Below, piece by piece: positions 51,789-60,257 of a stretch of 64,000 nt of DNA. Under the pieces are notes generated by a model, which was given only the letters and a program-made list of their open reading frames with translations, was not told where the DNA came from and ran no database searches. Source of the DNA: Collinsella sp. (lineage in GTDB: Bacteria; Actinomycetota; Coriobacteriia; Coriobacteriales; Coriobacteriaceae); the NCBI GenBank assembly GCA_019424905.1, contig JAHYYP010000002.1, positions 1 to 64,000 on the forward strand, in the 5' to 3' direction. A program made the translations under genes and the position numbers. Every line of letters starts with the position of its first letter. The first letter of the stretch is position 1.

Positions 51789-51812
51789 GGGCCTGCGCTT
51801 AGCGTAGGCCCC
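51789..51812 (-). terminator. Weak terminator candidate behind the first deglycase gene
   Basis: GGGGCCTACGCT and AGCGCAGGCCC pair almost perfectly, followed on the minus strand by TGTTTGC, a poor T-run. Confidence 0.45.
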
Positions 51813-51853
51813 GACGTGAGAAGTTGTTATCCCGGTAACTTAATACCGCTCGA

Positions 51854-52822
51854 TTAGTACTGCTCGATACCCATGTAGCGACGGACCTCGGGGCTGTGGT
51901 CGAACACCTTGCCGCGAGCGGCGCGCAACTCGCAGCTCATCGCATAGAAGAAGATCGGCTCCAGGAACGAACGCACGCTGGCGGGCACCTCGCCCACGCC
52001 GTACTCGAGCGCATCGAGCACCATGACCGTATCGGTATGCGTGTTGAGGAACGCGAGCGCACGCTCCTCCATGGGGCGGCACTCGCCGGCGCCAAGCTGC
52101 ACAAAGTAGAACACGCCGGGCTCGGTGGCTTCGAACGGGCCGTGGAAGTACTCGCCGGAGTGGATATAGCAGCAGTGCTGCCACTGCATCTCCATGAGCG
52201 AGCAGATGGCCATGGCATAGGTCTGGCTAAAGTTGGGGCCGGATCCCAGGATGTAGAAGAACTTATGCTGCTGGCAGAGCTCGGCAAAGCGATCACCCAG
52301 CTCGGCATTGACCTTCTCACGGGCAGCGGGCAGCAGCGCATCCATCTGCTTAAGGCCGGCGTACATGTCGGCGAGTGCCTCGTAACCCTCCTGCTGGTCG
52401 AGCAACTCGGCGGCGATCAGAGCGCCGATACCCTGCGGCACCTCGGCCTGTGACACGCCCTCGCCCCACGGATAGACCCAGGTGGTCCACTTGCCGTTAT
52501 CGATCTTGGAGCCCTCGCAGTCGGTCATGGCCACGACCTCGGCGCCGGCAGCCAGCGCCATCTCGCAGCCGTCGACGACCTCCTGCGTGTTGCCGCTGTG
52601 GCTGCAGGCGATGACGAGTGACTTCTCGCCAAGACTCTTGGGAGCCATCAGGCAAAACTCGCGTGCCGTGTAGACCGTCGAGGCAAACGTGGTGGCCTCG
52701 CGCTTGAGCAGCTCGTTGGCCGGCATCAGATCGATCATCGAACCGCCACAAGCGATCCAAAAGACGTTCTCGATCTTGCCCTTGCGCTCGATAATTTCCT
52801 GAATCAGATCGTGTGCGTTCAC
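51854..52822 (-). CDS. SIS-domain sugar-amine deglycase (FrlB/GfrE/GfrF-like)
   Basis: A 322-residue double-SIS protein resembling fructoselysine-6-phosphate deglycases: first SIS ACGGSMIDLMPANELL with ACSHSGNTQEVVDG, second SIS YILGSGPNFSQTYAMAICSLMEMQW and the C-terminal SGEYFHGPFE motif. These enzymes cleave phosphorylated Amadori compounds to an amino acid and a sugar 6-phosphate. The catalytic glutamate in EYFHGPFE is present. A promoter with two direct repeats of a 17-bp box (52879-52957) lies immediately upstream, next to the GntR gene. The exact substrate is inferred. Confidence 0.85.
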   Translation of the reverse strand: MNAHDLIQEIIERKGKIENVFWIACGGSMIDLMPANELLKREATTFASTVYTAREFCLMAPKSLGEKSLVIACSHSGNTQEVVDGCEMALAAGAEVVAMTDCEGSKIDNGKWTTWVYPWGEGVSQAEVPQGIGALIAAELLDQQEGYEALADMYAGLKQMDALLPAAREKVNAELGDRFAELCQQHKFFYILGSGPNFSQTYAMAICSLMEMQWQHCCYIHSGEYFHGPFEATEPGVFYFVQLGAGECRPMEERALAFLNTHTDTVMVLDALEYGVGEVPASVRSFLEPIFFYAMSCELRAARGKVFDHSPEVRRYMGIEQY

Positions 52823-52878
52823 GGTGACGCTCCTCCTTGTGCGGCGGTTTTGAACGACGACAGCTCGTACCTGCGGTC

Positions 52879-52957
52879 GTTCTATGTTGTCCTATTTATA
52901 ACACGTGCAACAACGCCAGTGAAGTCATCTCGGCAAATTTGTTCTATGTTGTTCTAT
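52879..52957 (-). promoter_or_regulatory. GntR operator boxes and promoter of the first deglycase gene
   Basis: GTTCTATGTTGT(C/T)CTAT occurs at 52879-52895 and again at 52941-52957, identical in 16 of 17 bases. Between them, on the minus strand, TTCACT, a 17-base spacer and TATAAA can form a promoter. The boxes flank it, so a repressor bound there would block RNA polymerase. The gntR gene just downstream is the natural candidate regulator. Confidence 0.65.
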
Positions 52958-52966
52958 CTGTGGACG

Positions 52967-53722
52967 TTAGATGTCGAACACGTAGCGCGATCCCACGATC
53001 TTTTGGCGCCCGAGCAGCAAAGGGCGCTCGTCCGCATCGGTAAAGTACGCCTCCATATAAAACAGCGGCTCGCCGACTGGCACCTCCAGCAGCGGGGCCG
53101 CCTGAGCATCGGCAAGCGCAATCTCCACGGTGCAGGGGTCGGACTTGAGCGGCGCACGGCCCGAATGCTCGGCAACGAGCGCAAAGATGGAATTGTCCGT
53201 GAGGTCCTTGTCGGCAAGCGTCTGCAGATAGGGATGATCGGCCAGCACAAAGGCGTTGTTCTCGAGCATGACGGGCACGCCATCTGCCGTACGCACGCGC
53301 TCGACCACGATGAGCTCGCAGCCGGGTTCCACCCCAAAAAACGCCGCGTCCTCGCGCGTCGCCGCAACCACCGTGCGCGACACCAGACGTGCTCCGGCCA
53401 CCATGTCGTTGGCAGCGCAACCCTCGGAAAAGCTCTGAACGTCACCCTTCTGGACAATCTTGCGCTTGAGCTTGGGCGCGCACACAAACGTGCCCCTCCC
53501 CTGCTGGCGGTTGAGATACCCCGCGCGCGACAGCTCCTCGATGGCGCGGCGCACAGTGACGCGTCCCACGCCGTAAGACTTCGCGAGCTCCATCTCAGAA
53601 GGAATGCGCGAGCCGGATGCGTACACGCCGCGCGCGATCTCGCCCTTTAGGTCGTCCATTACCTGCTGGTACAGCGGCACGGCGGACACCTCAGTGCGCT
53701 CGGTTTTATCGTCGGATGCCAT
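52967..53722 (-). CDS. GntR-family (HutC/UTRA) transcriptional regulator
   Basis: A 251-residue regulator with an N-terminal winged helix (LYQQVMDDLKGEIARGVYASG, SRIPSEMELAKSYGVGRVTVRR in part) and a UTRA effector domain typical of HutC-type sugar-phosphate sensors. It probably senses a phosphorylated substrate of the neighbouring deglycase and represses it. It ends 9 bases before the operator boxes and starts 2 bases after the recQ stop. It has a paralogue at 56181-56900. Confidence 0.9.
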   Translation of the reverse strand: MASDDKTERTEVSAVPLYQQVMDDLKGEIARGVYASGSRIPSEMELAKSYGVGRVTVRRAIEELSRAGYLNRQQGRGTFVCAPKLKRKIVQKGDVQSFSEGCAANDMVAGARLVSRTVVAATREDAAFFGVEPGCELIVVERVRTADGVPVMLENNAFVLADHPYLQTLADKDLTDNSIFALVAEHSGRAPLKSDPCTVEIALADAQAAPLLEVPVGEPLFYMEAYFTDADERPLLLGRQKIVGSRYVFDI

Positions 53723-53724
53723 CG

Positions 53725-55704
53725 TTACGCTCCATCCCGTGCATGCTCGGACTCAAACTCTTCAATCGCCGCCATAAACTGCTCGCCAAAGGCATCGGCC
53801 TTTTTCTCGCCGATGCCGTTGACCTGGATAAGCTCGTCGCGCGTCTGCGGGCGTAGGCGGCACAGACCGCGCAGGGCTTTGTCGGAAAAGACCATGTACG
53901 GCGCCATCTCCAGCTCGGTCGAAATCTCCTTGCGCAGGGCACGCAGGCGCTCGAACAGCTCGGCATCGTCACCCACGCGCGGGCGCTGATCCAGCTCGGC
54001 CTCCTCACGCAGCAGATCCACCGCACGGCGGGCGCGGGTCGAGGCCTTGCGCTTGGACGCGCGACGCTTAACGGTAAAGGCAAACGCCTCGTTCTCGACC
54101 TCGCCGGCGCGCGGGCCCAGCCCCACGACCGGGTACTGCCCCTGCGAGGTGGCCAGATAACCGCGGCCGCACAGCTGGCCGATAATGTCCTTGATGCGCC
54201 CGACCGATTCGCTCGACAGCTCACCGTAGCCGCGGTCCTCATCCAAATGCATCTGGCGAATGCGCTCGGTGTTGCCGCCGTGGAGCACGTCGGCGATCAG
54301 TGACTTGCCAAAGCGCATGGGACGCGTGGCCACATAGCGCACGGCGGCGCGGGCCATATCGGTGACGTCCTCGACCTCGAACTGCGTGAGGCAATTGCTG
54401 CAGTTGCCGCAGCCCTCGGCCTCATCCGTGGCGGTGCCGCCCGTACCGGCCGCGGCATGCTCGGCCGCGGCCTCGTCGCCAAAGTAGCGCAGCATGTATT
54501 CGCGCAGGCAGCCGGTGGTATTGCAGTAGCCCTCCATCTGGCTGAGCAGACGATATCGATTCTGGAGCGCCCACGCGCGCTGCTCGTCGTCGAGCGCCTC
54601 GTCGGCAGCATCACCGCGGTCGATCAGAAAGCGGCGCATGCGAAAATCGTTACCGTTCCACAGCAGGTGGCAGCTGGCCGGGTCGCCGTCGCGGCCAGCG
54701 CGACCAGCCTCCTGGTAGTAGGCCTCGATACTCTCGGGCACGTTGTTGTGAATCACGTAGCGCACGTTGGGCTTGTCGATGCCCATGCCAAAGGCGTTGG
54801 TGGCAACCATCACCTGGATATCGTCGTCGATAAAGGCGCGCTGGCTTTGGCGGCGAGCGTCGTTGCCCATGCCGGCATGGTAACGGCCAACGCGAATGCC
54901 GCTGGGGCCCAGCGCCTCGGCAAGCTCCGCGGCCAGCACGTCGACCGTCTTGCGGGTCGAGCAATACACGATGCCGCTCTCGCTCGAATGCGCGATCACA
55001 TAGTCGCGCACCCACGCGGTCTTAGCCTTGTCGCCCATCTCCTCGCAACCAAAATAGAGGTTCTTGCGATCAAAACCCGTCACCACCGTCGCGGGGTTTT
55101 GCAGGCCGAGCATCTGCTGAATGTCCGCGCGCACACGCTCGGTCGCCGTAGCGGTAAAGGCCGCCACGATGGGACGCTGCGGCAGGGAATCGATGAACTC
55201 GCGAATCTGCAGGTAGGCGGGGCGGAAATCCTGACCCCATTGGCTCACGCAGTGGGCCTCGTCAATGGCCACGAGCGGAACGCCAATGCCGCCGTCCGCC
55301 GCGGCCTCCTGCGCAAAAGCTAAAAAGCGCGGCTCGAGCAGGCGCTCGGGCGCCACGTACATAAGCTGGTAGCGACCCTCGCGCGCCCGCTTGAGCACGG
55401 TATTTTGCTGGGCCGGGGTAAGGCTGGAGTTGAGATAGCTGGGTCGCGCACCCGCCGCGAGCAAGGCACGGGTCTGGTCCTCCATAAGCGACAGCAGCGG
55501 GCTCACCACAAAGGTGATGCCGGGCATCATAAGCGCAGGCACCTGGTAGCAGATAGACTTGCCGGCGCCCGTGGGCATAACACCGAGTGCATCGCGACCG
55601 GCGAGGATCGCATCGACCATGCGGTCCTGTCCCAGGCGAAATGAGGTGTAGCCAAAATAGGCGCCGAGCGTGTCGAGCGCCATCTGCTGCATGCTATCGG
55701 TCAT
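53725..55704 (-). CDS. recQ: ATP-dependent DNA helicase RecQ
   Basis: A 659-residue helicase with Walker A GVMPTGAGKSICYQ, the DEAH box AIDEAHCVSQWGQDFRPAYL in part, motif VI (YYQEAGRAGRDG), an RQC zinc-binding region (GCLREYMLRYFGDE, CGNCSNCL) and a C-terminal HRDC domain (QTRDELIQVNGIGEKKADAFGEQF in part). It acts in recombination repair and replication restart. Its link with the GntR gene behind it (2-base gap) looks accidental rather than functional. Confidence 0.93.
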   Translation of the reverse strand: MTDSMQQMALDTLGAYFGYTSFRLGQDRMVDAILAGRDALGVMPTGAGKSICYQVPALMMPGITFVVSPLLSLMEDQTRALLAAGARPSYLNSSLTPAQQNTVLKRAREGRYQLMYVAPERLLEPRFLAFAQEAAADGGIGVPLVAIDEAHCVSQWGQDFRPAYLQIREFIDSLPQRPIVAAFTATATERVRADIQQMLGLQNPATVVTGFDRKNLYFGCEEMGDKAKTAWVRDYVIAHSSESGIVYCSTRKTVDVLAAELAEALGPSGIRVGRYHAGMGNDARRQSQRAFIDDDIQVMVATNAFGMGIDKPNVRYVIHNNVPESIEAYYQEAGRAGRDGDPASCHLLWNGNDFRMRRFLIDRGDAADEALDDEQRAWALQNRYRLLSQMEGYCNTTGCLREYMLRYFGDEAAAEHAAAGTGGTATDEAEGCGNCSNCLTQFEVEDVTDMARAAVRYVATRPMRFGKSLIADVLHGGNTERIRQMHLDEDRGYGELSSESVGRIKDIIGQLCGRGYLATSQGQYPVVGLGPRAGEVENEAFAFTVKRRASKRKASTRARRAVDLLREEAELDQRPRVGDDAELFERLRALRKEISTELEMAPYMVFSDKALRGLCRLRPQTRDELIQVNGIGEKKADAFGEQFMAAIEEFESEHARDGA

Positions 55705-55794
55705 GGTTTCCTAACGTTCAAGTCATCTGCCGCCGATTATACGCCGCCACGCGGACCAGCGCCGCACGCCTGCCGGCCACGCTCATTCTGCAGG

Positions 55795-55850
55795 TAGTCA
55801 TTGGGGACGTTCTTGAATGAGTAGTCGTTTAAGAACGTCCCCAATGACTA
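55795..55850. repeat. Perfect 20-bp palindrome arms (REP-like)
   Basis: TAGTCATTGGGGACGTTCTT and its exact inverse complement at 55831-55850 enclose a 16-base loop. The GGGGAC content recalls REP elements of other bacteria. It lies in a gene-free stretch behind recQ. Confidence 0.8.
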
Positions 55851-55890
55851 AGCTCTTGACAAGCGTGGAAACGTCGCTGGTTGAGCATAA

Positions 55891-56176
55891 GTCAGCGAAA
55901 ACGCCCCTAAGCGAGCAAGGTGACGTGAAAGAGGAGGGAAGCGTACTTCGGTACGCGACCGACGATTGAACGTCAGATTGCCGCTTAGGGGCGTTTGCAG
56001 CGTCGACCGGTCCGCCGTTCGTCAGAACGGCGGAACCTCCTGGTCATGCCGCCGAAGTTGAAAGGCAGGTTGCCGCTCTGGCGGGCTTGCAGCGTCGACC
56101 GGTCCGCCGTTCGTTAGAACGGCGGAACCAAAGGCGCAGCGTCGAGCCGTTGCGCGGTTTGGAAAACCGCGCAACT
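55891..56176 (-). repeat. Post-stop structured repeat S3 with two extra modules, behind gntR
   Basis: In gene orientation a GTTGCGCGGTTT/AAACCGCGCAAC hairpin directly follows the gntR stop, then CGACGCTGC, then a GGTTCCGCCGTTC hairpin, another CGACGCTGC, a second copy of that hairpin, another CGACGCTGC and finally the large arm pair AACGCCCCTAAGCG/CGCTTAGGGGCGTT around the core with GCGTACCGAAGTACGC. The CGACGCTGC-plus-hairpin module is repeated three times. Layout matches S1 (32041-32143) and S2 (35380-35519). Confidence 0.75.
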
Positions 56177-56180
56177 AGAG

Positions 56181-56900
56181 CTACATGACCATGACGTAGC
56201 GCGATCCCACGTAGTACTGCTTACCCATCAGGACCGGCTCATCGTTGGGACCGGTAAAGCCGGCGCGCAGGTTGAGCAGCGGATCATGCGGGGCAATGCC
56301 CAGCTCGGCCGCCTGCTCGGCATTGGCACGAACGGCCTCGACCGTACGGTAGCCAACCGAGACAATCGGCGTTCCGCCAACACGCTCGACCTCGGCAAAA
56401 ATCGACTTGTCCTCAAGATCGGCCGTCAACAGCTCGCGGTAGGTGTCAAACGGCACAAAGATGTTCTCCTCAAATATGGGCTCGCCGTCGGCCGTACGCA
56501 CGCGCTTGATATGCAGCAGTAGCGCATCCTTCTGCAGGCCAAAGAACTCCATCTCGTTTTGGCGCGCCGGCACAATCTGGCGATCGACCACATGTGCACC
56601 GGCCTTCATGCCGTTGCCGGCACACAGCGCGGTAAACGTCTGCAGCGTCGAGGCGTGAAACTGGCGGTTGATGTGCGGCGTGGAGACAAAGGTGCCACGG
56701 CCCTGCTGCTTAACCAGGTAGCCATCGGAGCACAGCTCCTCGACGGCGCGGCGCACCGTAATGCGGCTCACCTCGTACTGCTCGGCAAGCTCGAGCTCGG
56801 ACGGAATACGCTCCTTGGGTGCATAAACACCTTTCTCGATCGCATCCTTGATTTCGTCGTAAATCTGCTGGTAAAGCGGTGCATTTTTGGGCGATGGCAT
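56181..56900 (-). CDS. GntR-family (HutC/UTRA) transcriptional regulator
   Basis: A 239-residue paralogue of the 52967-53722 regulator: N-terminal winged helix (LYQQIYDEIKDAIEKGVYAP), conserved FVSTPHINRQ linker and a UTRA effector domain. It lies downstream of the YitT gene on the same strand. Candidate operators with an ACGTATA core lie just upstream of its own start (56938) and in the PTS promoter (63088), suggesting that it controls both itself and the PTS. Confidence 0.88.
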   Translation of the reverse strand: MPSPKNAPLYQQIYDEIKDAIEKGVYAPKERIPSELELAEQYEVSRITVRRAVEELCSDGYLVKQQGRGTFVSTPHINRQFHASTLQTFTALCAGNGMKAGAHVVDRQIVPARQNEMEFFGLQKDALLLHIKRVRTADGEPIFEENIFVPFDTYRELLTADLEDKSIFAEVERVGGTPIVSVGYRTVEAVRANAEQAAELGIAPHDPLLNLRAGFTGPNDEPVLMGKQYYVGSRYVMVM

Positions 56901-56937
56901 ATCTAATCACTCTTAATGAAATATCGAAATAACTAAT

Positions 56938-56951
56938 ACGTATATAACATC
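56938..56951 (-). promoter_or_regulatory. Candidate operator in the gntR 5' region
   Basis: ACGTATATAACATC, about 38 bases upstream of the gntR start. It is closely similar to ACGTATAAGACGTT in the PTS promoter region (63088-63101, minus strand) and resembles HutC-type GT-N-TA-N-AC cores. Confidence 0.45.
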
Positions 56952-56993
56952 TAGGTTCATGTTACCTCATATTGATAAAACGATACACCCTCC

Positions 56994-57041
56994 CTACCAA
57001 AAAGCGACAGCTTCATTTTGGTAGGTTTTATCTGGGCAAAC
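56994..57041 (-). repeat. Dispersed hairpin repeat, copy R3
   Basis: CTACCAAAAAGCGACAGC and the TTTTGGTAGG arm with the conserved ATCTGGGCAAAC tail. It lies between the YitT and gntR genes, in the same orientation as gntR but about 90 bases from its start. Confidence 0.65.
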
Positions 57042-57120
57042 GAGAACCCCTCGAAAGCAACGAGGCTTTCGCGGGGCTCAAGCGGGCAGGATCACGCCGG
57101 GCCGGCAAAATGCCAATACC

Positions 57121-58128
57121 CTACTTGCCGTCGTCCTGCTGCAGGCTGTCCTGCTCGCAGAGGCGCGCCTGCCTGCTGGCCATGCGCGCGGGCTTGTCGG
57201 GATCGGGTACGGCCGTGGGCATGGGCTCGTCAACATGACCGCCCCACCAGCCGCCCACAAAGTTGAGCGTGTGGAACACATTGATCACGGCGCCGGGATC
57301 AATGTCGCACACTAACTTGATAATGTCCTGACTCTCGTAGGTCGAGACAACGGCGTGCAGCAGGTACATCTTTTCGCGGCTGTATCCGCCGATGACCTCG
57401 GCACAGCTAATGCCGTGCTGAAAATGGTCAACATAGGCGGTCATGACCTCGTCTGCCTTGCGCGTCGTGATCTGCAGCGTCACGCGGTCGTAGCGACGAT
57501 AGAAACTGTCGATGGTCTTGGTCGAAATAAACTGGAACACGATGGAGTACGCCGCGTTGTCCCAGCCAAACATAAAGCCAAAGATCGCCAGGATAAAGCA
57601 GTTGAAACCAAAGATGACGCCCCAGATAGTCTTGCCCGTGTGGTTGGAGACCCACAGCGCGATAAAGTCGGTGCCGCCGGTGGATGCGCCGGACTTGAGC
57701 GCGATGGCAGCGCCCAGACCCGAGACCACGCCGCCAAAAATGATGAGCATAATCTTGTCGCCCAAAAACGGGGCAAAGTGAAAGATGTTGAGGAACAGCG
57801 ATGAGAGCACGACCTGCATCATCGAGAAGATGACGAAGCGCTTGCTGATGCCGCTCCAGCATAGGAGCGCCACGGGGATGTTGAGCGCGAGCATACCGAG
57901 CGAGATGTCGATGTGAACGCCGCCGAGCGAGGTAACGCGATCGAGCAGGACCGCGACGCCGGTAAGACCGCTCGGGAGCAGATCGGCGGGCTGAATGAAC
58001 GCCTGGATCAGAAATGTCTGGAGAACGGCGGAAATGGTGACCGCCACGGCGGTGATGGCGCGGCGGACGATGGTGAGGCGGCCGAGCACGAGCACTCGGT
58101 CCGTGAGCTGATCGATGGCGTTCGCCAC
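57121..58128 (-). CDS. YitT-family membrane protein (DUF2179)
   Basis: A 335-residue protein with a YitT/DUF161 membrane part of about six helices (LSLGMLALNIPVALLCWSG, IMLIIFGGVVSGLGAAIAL) and a C-terminal DUF2179 domain (TRKADEVMTAYVDHFQHGISCAEVIGGY in part). DUF2179-YitT proteins are of unknown function; the C-terminal domain resembles ligand-binding modules. Its position in the deglycase/PTS cluster may be incidental. AAAGGAG-type sequence precedes the ATG. Confidence 0.85.
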   Translation of the reverse strand: MANAIDQLTDRVLVLGRLTIVRRAITAVAVTISAVLQTFLIQAFIQPADLLPSGLTGVAVLLDRVTSLGGVHIDISLGMLALNIPVALLCWSGISKRFVIFSMMQVVLSSLFLNIFHFAPFLGDKIMLIIFGGVVSGLGAAIALKSGASTGGTDFIALWVSNHTGKTIWGVIFGFNCFILAIFGFMFGWDNAAYSIVFQFISTKTIDSFYRRYDRVTLQITTRKADEVMTAYVDHFQHGISCAEVIGGYSREKMYLLHAVVSTYESQDIIKLVCDIDPGAVINVFHTLNFVGGWWGGHVDEPMPTAVPDPDKPARMASRQARLCEQDSLQQDDGK

Positions 58129-58267
58129 GTAGGCTCCTTTCGAAGGCAGATGTAGTTGTGGGGCATGCCCGCGATTGTAGCATGGAGCGTGCGGGGGCGC
58201 TTCAATTCACCCTCTCTCGACAACCAAAGCGGGACCAGCAACCCCCACGACCAAAGGCCCAAATTAC

Positions 58268-58386
58268 AAGTGAGTAGACTTTTTACGATCTGCCGAGCAC
58301 ACCCAAAACCGCCACCCCTGTGACCTGCGGTTTTACTAGAGCAGATGCACTTTGTGCTCGTCCTGCACCAAAAAGTCTACTCACTT
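58268..58386. repeat. Large palindrome in front of YitT and behind the HAD gene
   Basis: Outer arms AAGTGAGTAGACTTTTT (58268-58284) and AAAAAGTCTACTCACTT (58370-58386) are perfectly complementary over 17 bases, with an inner AAAACCGC/GCGGTTTT hairpin. The whole 119-base element lies in a 355-base gap that shows no gene. Confidence 0.75.
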
Positions 58387-58483
58387 AGTCCGAATCGAAG
58401 CCAAACGGATCAAAATCGAAACCAAATTGAGCCAGTCCACCGCAAAAAACGTTTGAACCCGTGCTTCTCGCGGCGGATTGACA

Positions 58484-59113
58484 CTACAAAGCGGCCAAAA
58501 TGTCGGTCAGGTTGTCGATGACAACGTCGGCGGCGGACTGATCCAGATTGACACCCTCGTGCGGACGCAGCGCCAGGACGCGGGCGCCGGAGCGCTTGCC
58601 GGCCTCGATGCCCAAAGGCGAATCCTCGATAACCAGGCACTCGGCAGGCTCCACCCCCAGCGCCTCCATGGCGCGCAGGTAGATCTCGGGGTCGGGCTTA
58701 AACGCGCTGCACTCGTGACCACTGATGGTGTAGTCCAGCACGTCGGCGATACCGGCAATCTCCACCAGCTCGTCAATAAGCTCGCGATAGGACGAGCTCG
58801 CGATGGCGCACTTCACGCCGCGCTCGTGCAGCTCACGCATCACCGGCTCCGCCTGCTCGTTGAGCAGCTCGGCATACGGAACGGGATGGTCCGGGCTATA
58901 AACCTGCTTGTACTCCACGCGCAGGCGCTCGCGCAGCTCAACATCGTCGGGCACCAGCGCCTCCCAAATGGCAGGCTCGTTAGACCCCGAAAGATCGGGA
59001 ATCTCGTCAAAGTGGAACCCCTTCTCTTCCATAAACGCTACGCGACGACGGTTGTAGAACCACTCGGTATCGACCAGCACGCCGTCCATATCAAACAGCA
59101 CTGCCTTGATCAT
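58484..59113 (-). CDS. HAD-superfamily hydrolase (beta-phosphoglucomutase-like)
   Basis: A 210-residue HAD phosphatase/phosphomutase with motif I (VLFDMDGVLVDTEW), the serine of motif II in AIASSSYREL, a Lys near residue 145 (HECSAFKPDPEIY) and motif III LVIEDSPLGIEAG. The cap domain is small (subfamily I). Likely substrate is a sugar phosphate, which fits the PTS/deglycase neighbourhood. The ATG at 59113 is chosen because GGGAGG is 8 bases upstream; another in-frame ATG two codons earlier is too close to it. An intrinsic terminator separates it from the deglycase gene. Confidence 0.85.
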   Translation of the reverse strand: MIKAVLFDMDGVLVDTEWFYNRRRVAFMEEKGFHFDEIPDLSGSNEPAIWEALVPDDVELRERLRVEYKQVYSPDHPVPYAELLNEQAEPVMRELHERGVKCAIASSSYRELIDELVEIAGIADVLDYTISGHECSAFKPDPEIYLRAMEALGVEPAECLVIEDSPLGIEAGKRSGARVLALRPHEGVNLDQSAADVVIDNLTDILAAL

Positions 59114-59129
59114 ACGCATCTCCTCCCAC

Positions 59130-59176
59130 CTGCCAAAAAGGGACAGGTTTATTTTGGTAGGTTTTATCTGGGGTTT
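59130..59176 (-). repeat. Dispersed hairpin repeat, copy R4, in front of the HAD gene
   Basis: In gene orientation the AAACCTACCAAAATAAACC and TTTTTGGCAGG arms flank a CTGTCCC loop, and the element ends about 6 bases before the GGGAGG ribosome binding site. The same unit stands at the same distance before the 5-FTHF cyclo-ligase gene. Confidence 0.75.
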
Positions 59177-59208
59177 TGCGACACGACAGACACGCCCTCC
59201 CCAGAGCA

Positions 59209-59241
59209 AAAAAGGGGATGGGGCGCAAACCCCATCCCCTC
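59209..59241 (-). terminator. Intrinsic terminator behind the second deglycase gene
   Basis: AGGGGATGGGG and CCCCATCCCCT pair around TTTGCG-type loop bases; on the minus strand TTTTTT follows. It separates the PTS-deglycase operon from the HAD gene. Confidence 0.9.
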
Positions 59242-59273
59242 TCAATCAACCCGTAAGGTCTACTTACTTGTGA

Positions 59274-60257
59274 TTAGTAGGAAAGCTTCCACATGTAGCG
59301 ACGCATGGTCAGCGGGTGCTGACGGGCCTCGGCGATCTGGTTGCCGTACTCGCGCATAACGGCGAGGTGCAGCAGCGGGTTGAAGTAGGTGATGACGCTC
59401 GCGGGCACGGCGTCAGCCAGGCCGTAGTCCTTGGAGTCGATCAGAGCGACCTTGGCACCCATGCGCTCAAGGAAGGTGAGGGCGCGAGCGTCCATCGGAC
59501 GGGTGGCGCCATCGGACATGAAGAAGACGTAGGGCTTACCCTCGGTGGAAACCTCGAACGGGCCGTGGAAGTACTCGCCGGTGTTGTAGGCGGCGGCGTC
59601 GATCCACTGCATCTCGGTGAACAGGAAGGCGGCGTGAGAATAAGCCATCTTCTCGGAGGCACCGGAAGCCATGAAGTAGATCATCTTGTCGTCCTTGAAG
59701 TCCTCGGCGAACTTCTTGGCGAGCTTCTTGCAGTGCTGAGCGGCGTTCTCGCAGAGATCGAAGATGTTGGTGAGGCCGGTGATCATGTCCTCGTAGTGGT
59801 CATAACCCTCGGTCTGCTGAAGGATCTCGAGAGCAAGAGCGATGGCGTAGCCGGGCTTCTCGCACTTGGCAGCGTAGTTGGCGTGGAAGCCGTGGACGAT
59901 GACGTGGTCGGCGTCGACGGTCAGAGCGGAGCCAGCCTTGTTGGTGAGGGAGACGACCGGGCAGTTGTGCTTCTTGGCGGTCTTGTTGGCCTCGACGGTC
60001 TCGGGCGTGGAGCCACCGAGGGAGCAGGTGATCACGAAGGTGTGCTCGTTGACCCAGGAGGGCGTGTCGTAGTTGAACTCGTTAGCGGTGAAGATCTGAA
60101 CGTTCAGCTTGTCCGTGTTGTTGGCCAGGAAGTACTTGGCGGGGTACAGGTCGGACATGGAAGCACCGCAGCCGACGAAGGCGACGCTGTGGATCTCGTG
60201 GTTGGACAGGACGTCAGCGACGATCTGCTTAGGGAGGTTAAGGTCGATCTCGTACAT
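59274..60257 (-). CDS. SIS-domain sugar-amine deglycase (FrlB/GfrE/GfrF-like)
   Basis: A 327-residue double-SIS protein: first SIS AFVGCGASMSDLYPAKYFL with VITCSLGGSTPETVEAN, second SIS YFMASGASEKMAYSHAAFLF and the conserved TGEYFHGPFE motif with the catalytic glutamate region. It shares architecture with the 51854-52822 protein but differs enough for a different substrate, as with paired GfrE/GfrF enzymes. Transcribed last in the PTS operon, so it probably acts on the imported 6-phosphate. The ATG at 60257 has AAAGGA 9 bases upstream; a start nine bases earlier is too close to it. Confidence 0.87.
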   Translation of the reverse strand: MYEIDLNLPKQIVADVLSNHEIHSVAFVGCGASMSDLYPAKYFLANNTDKLNVQIFTANEFNYDTPSWVNEHTFVITCSLGGSTPETVEANKTAKKHNCPVVSLTNKAGSALTVDADHVIVHGFHANYAAKCEKPGYAIALALEILQQTEGYDHYEDMITGLTNIFDLCENAAQHCKKLAKKFAEDFKDDKMIYFMASGASEKMAYSHAAFLFTEMQWIDAAAYNTGEYFHGPFEVSTEGKPYVFFMSDGATRPMDARALTFLERMGAKVALIDSKDYGLADAVPASVITYFNPLLHLAVMREYGNQIAEARQHPLTMRRYMWKLSY

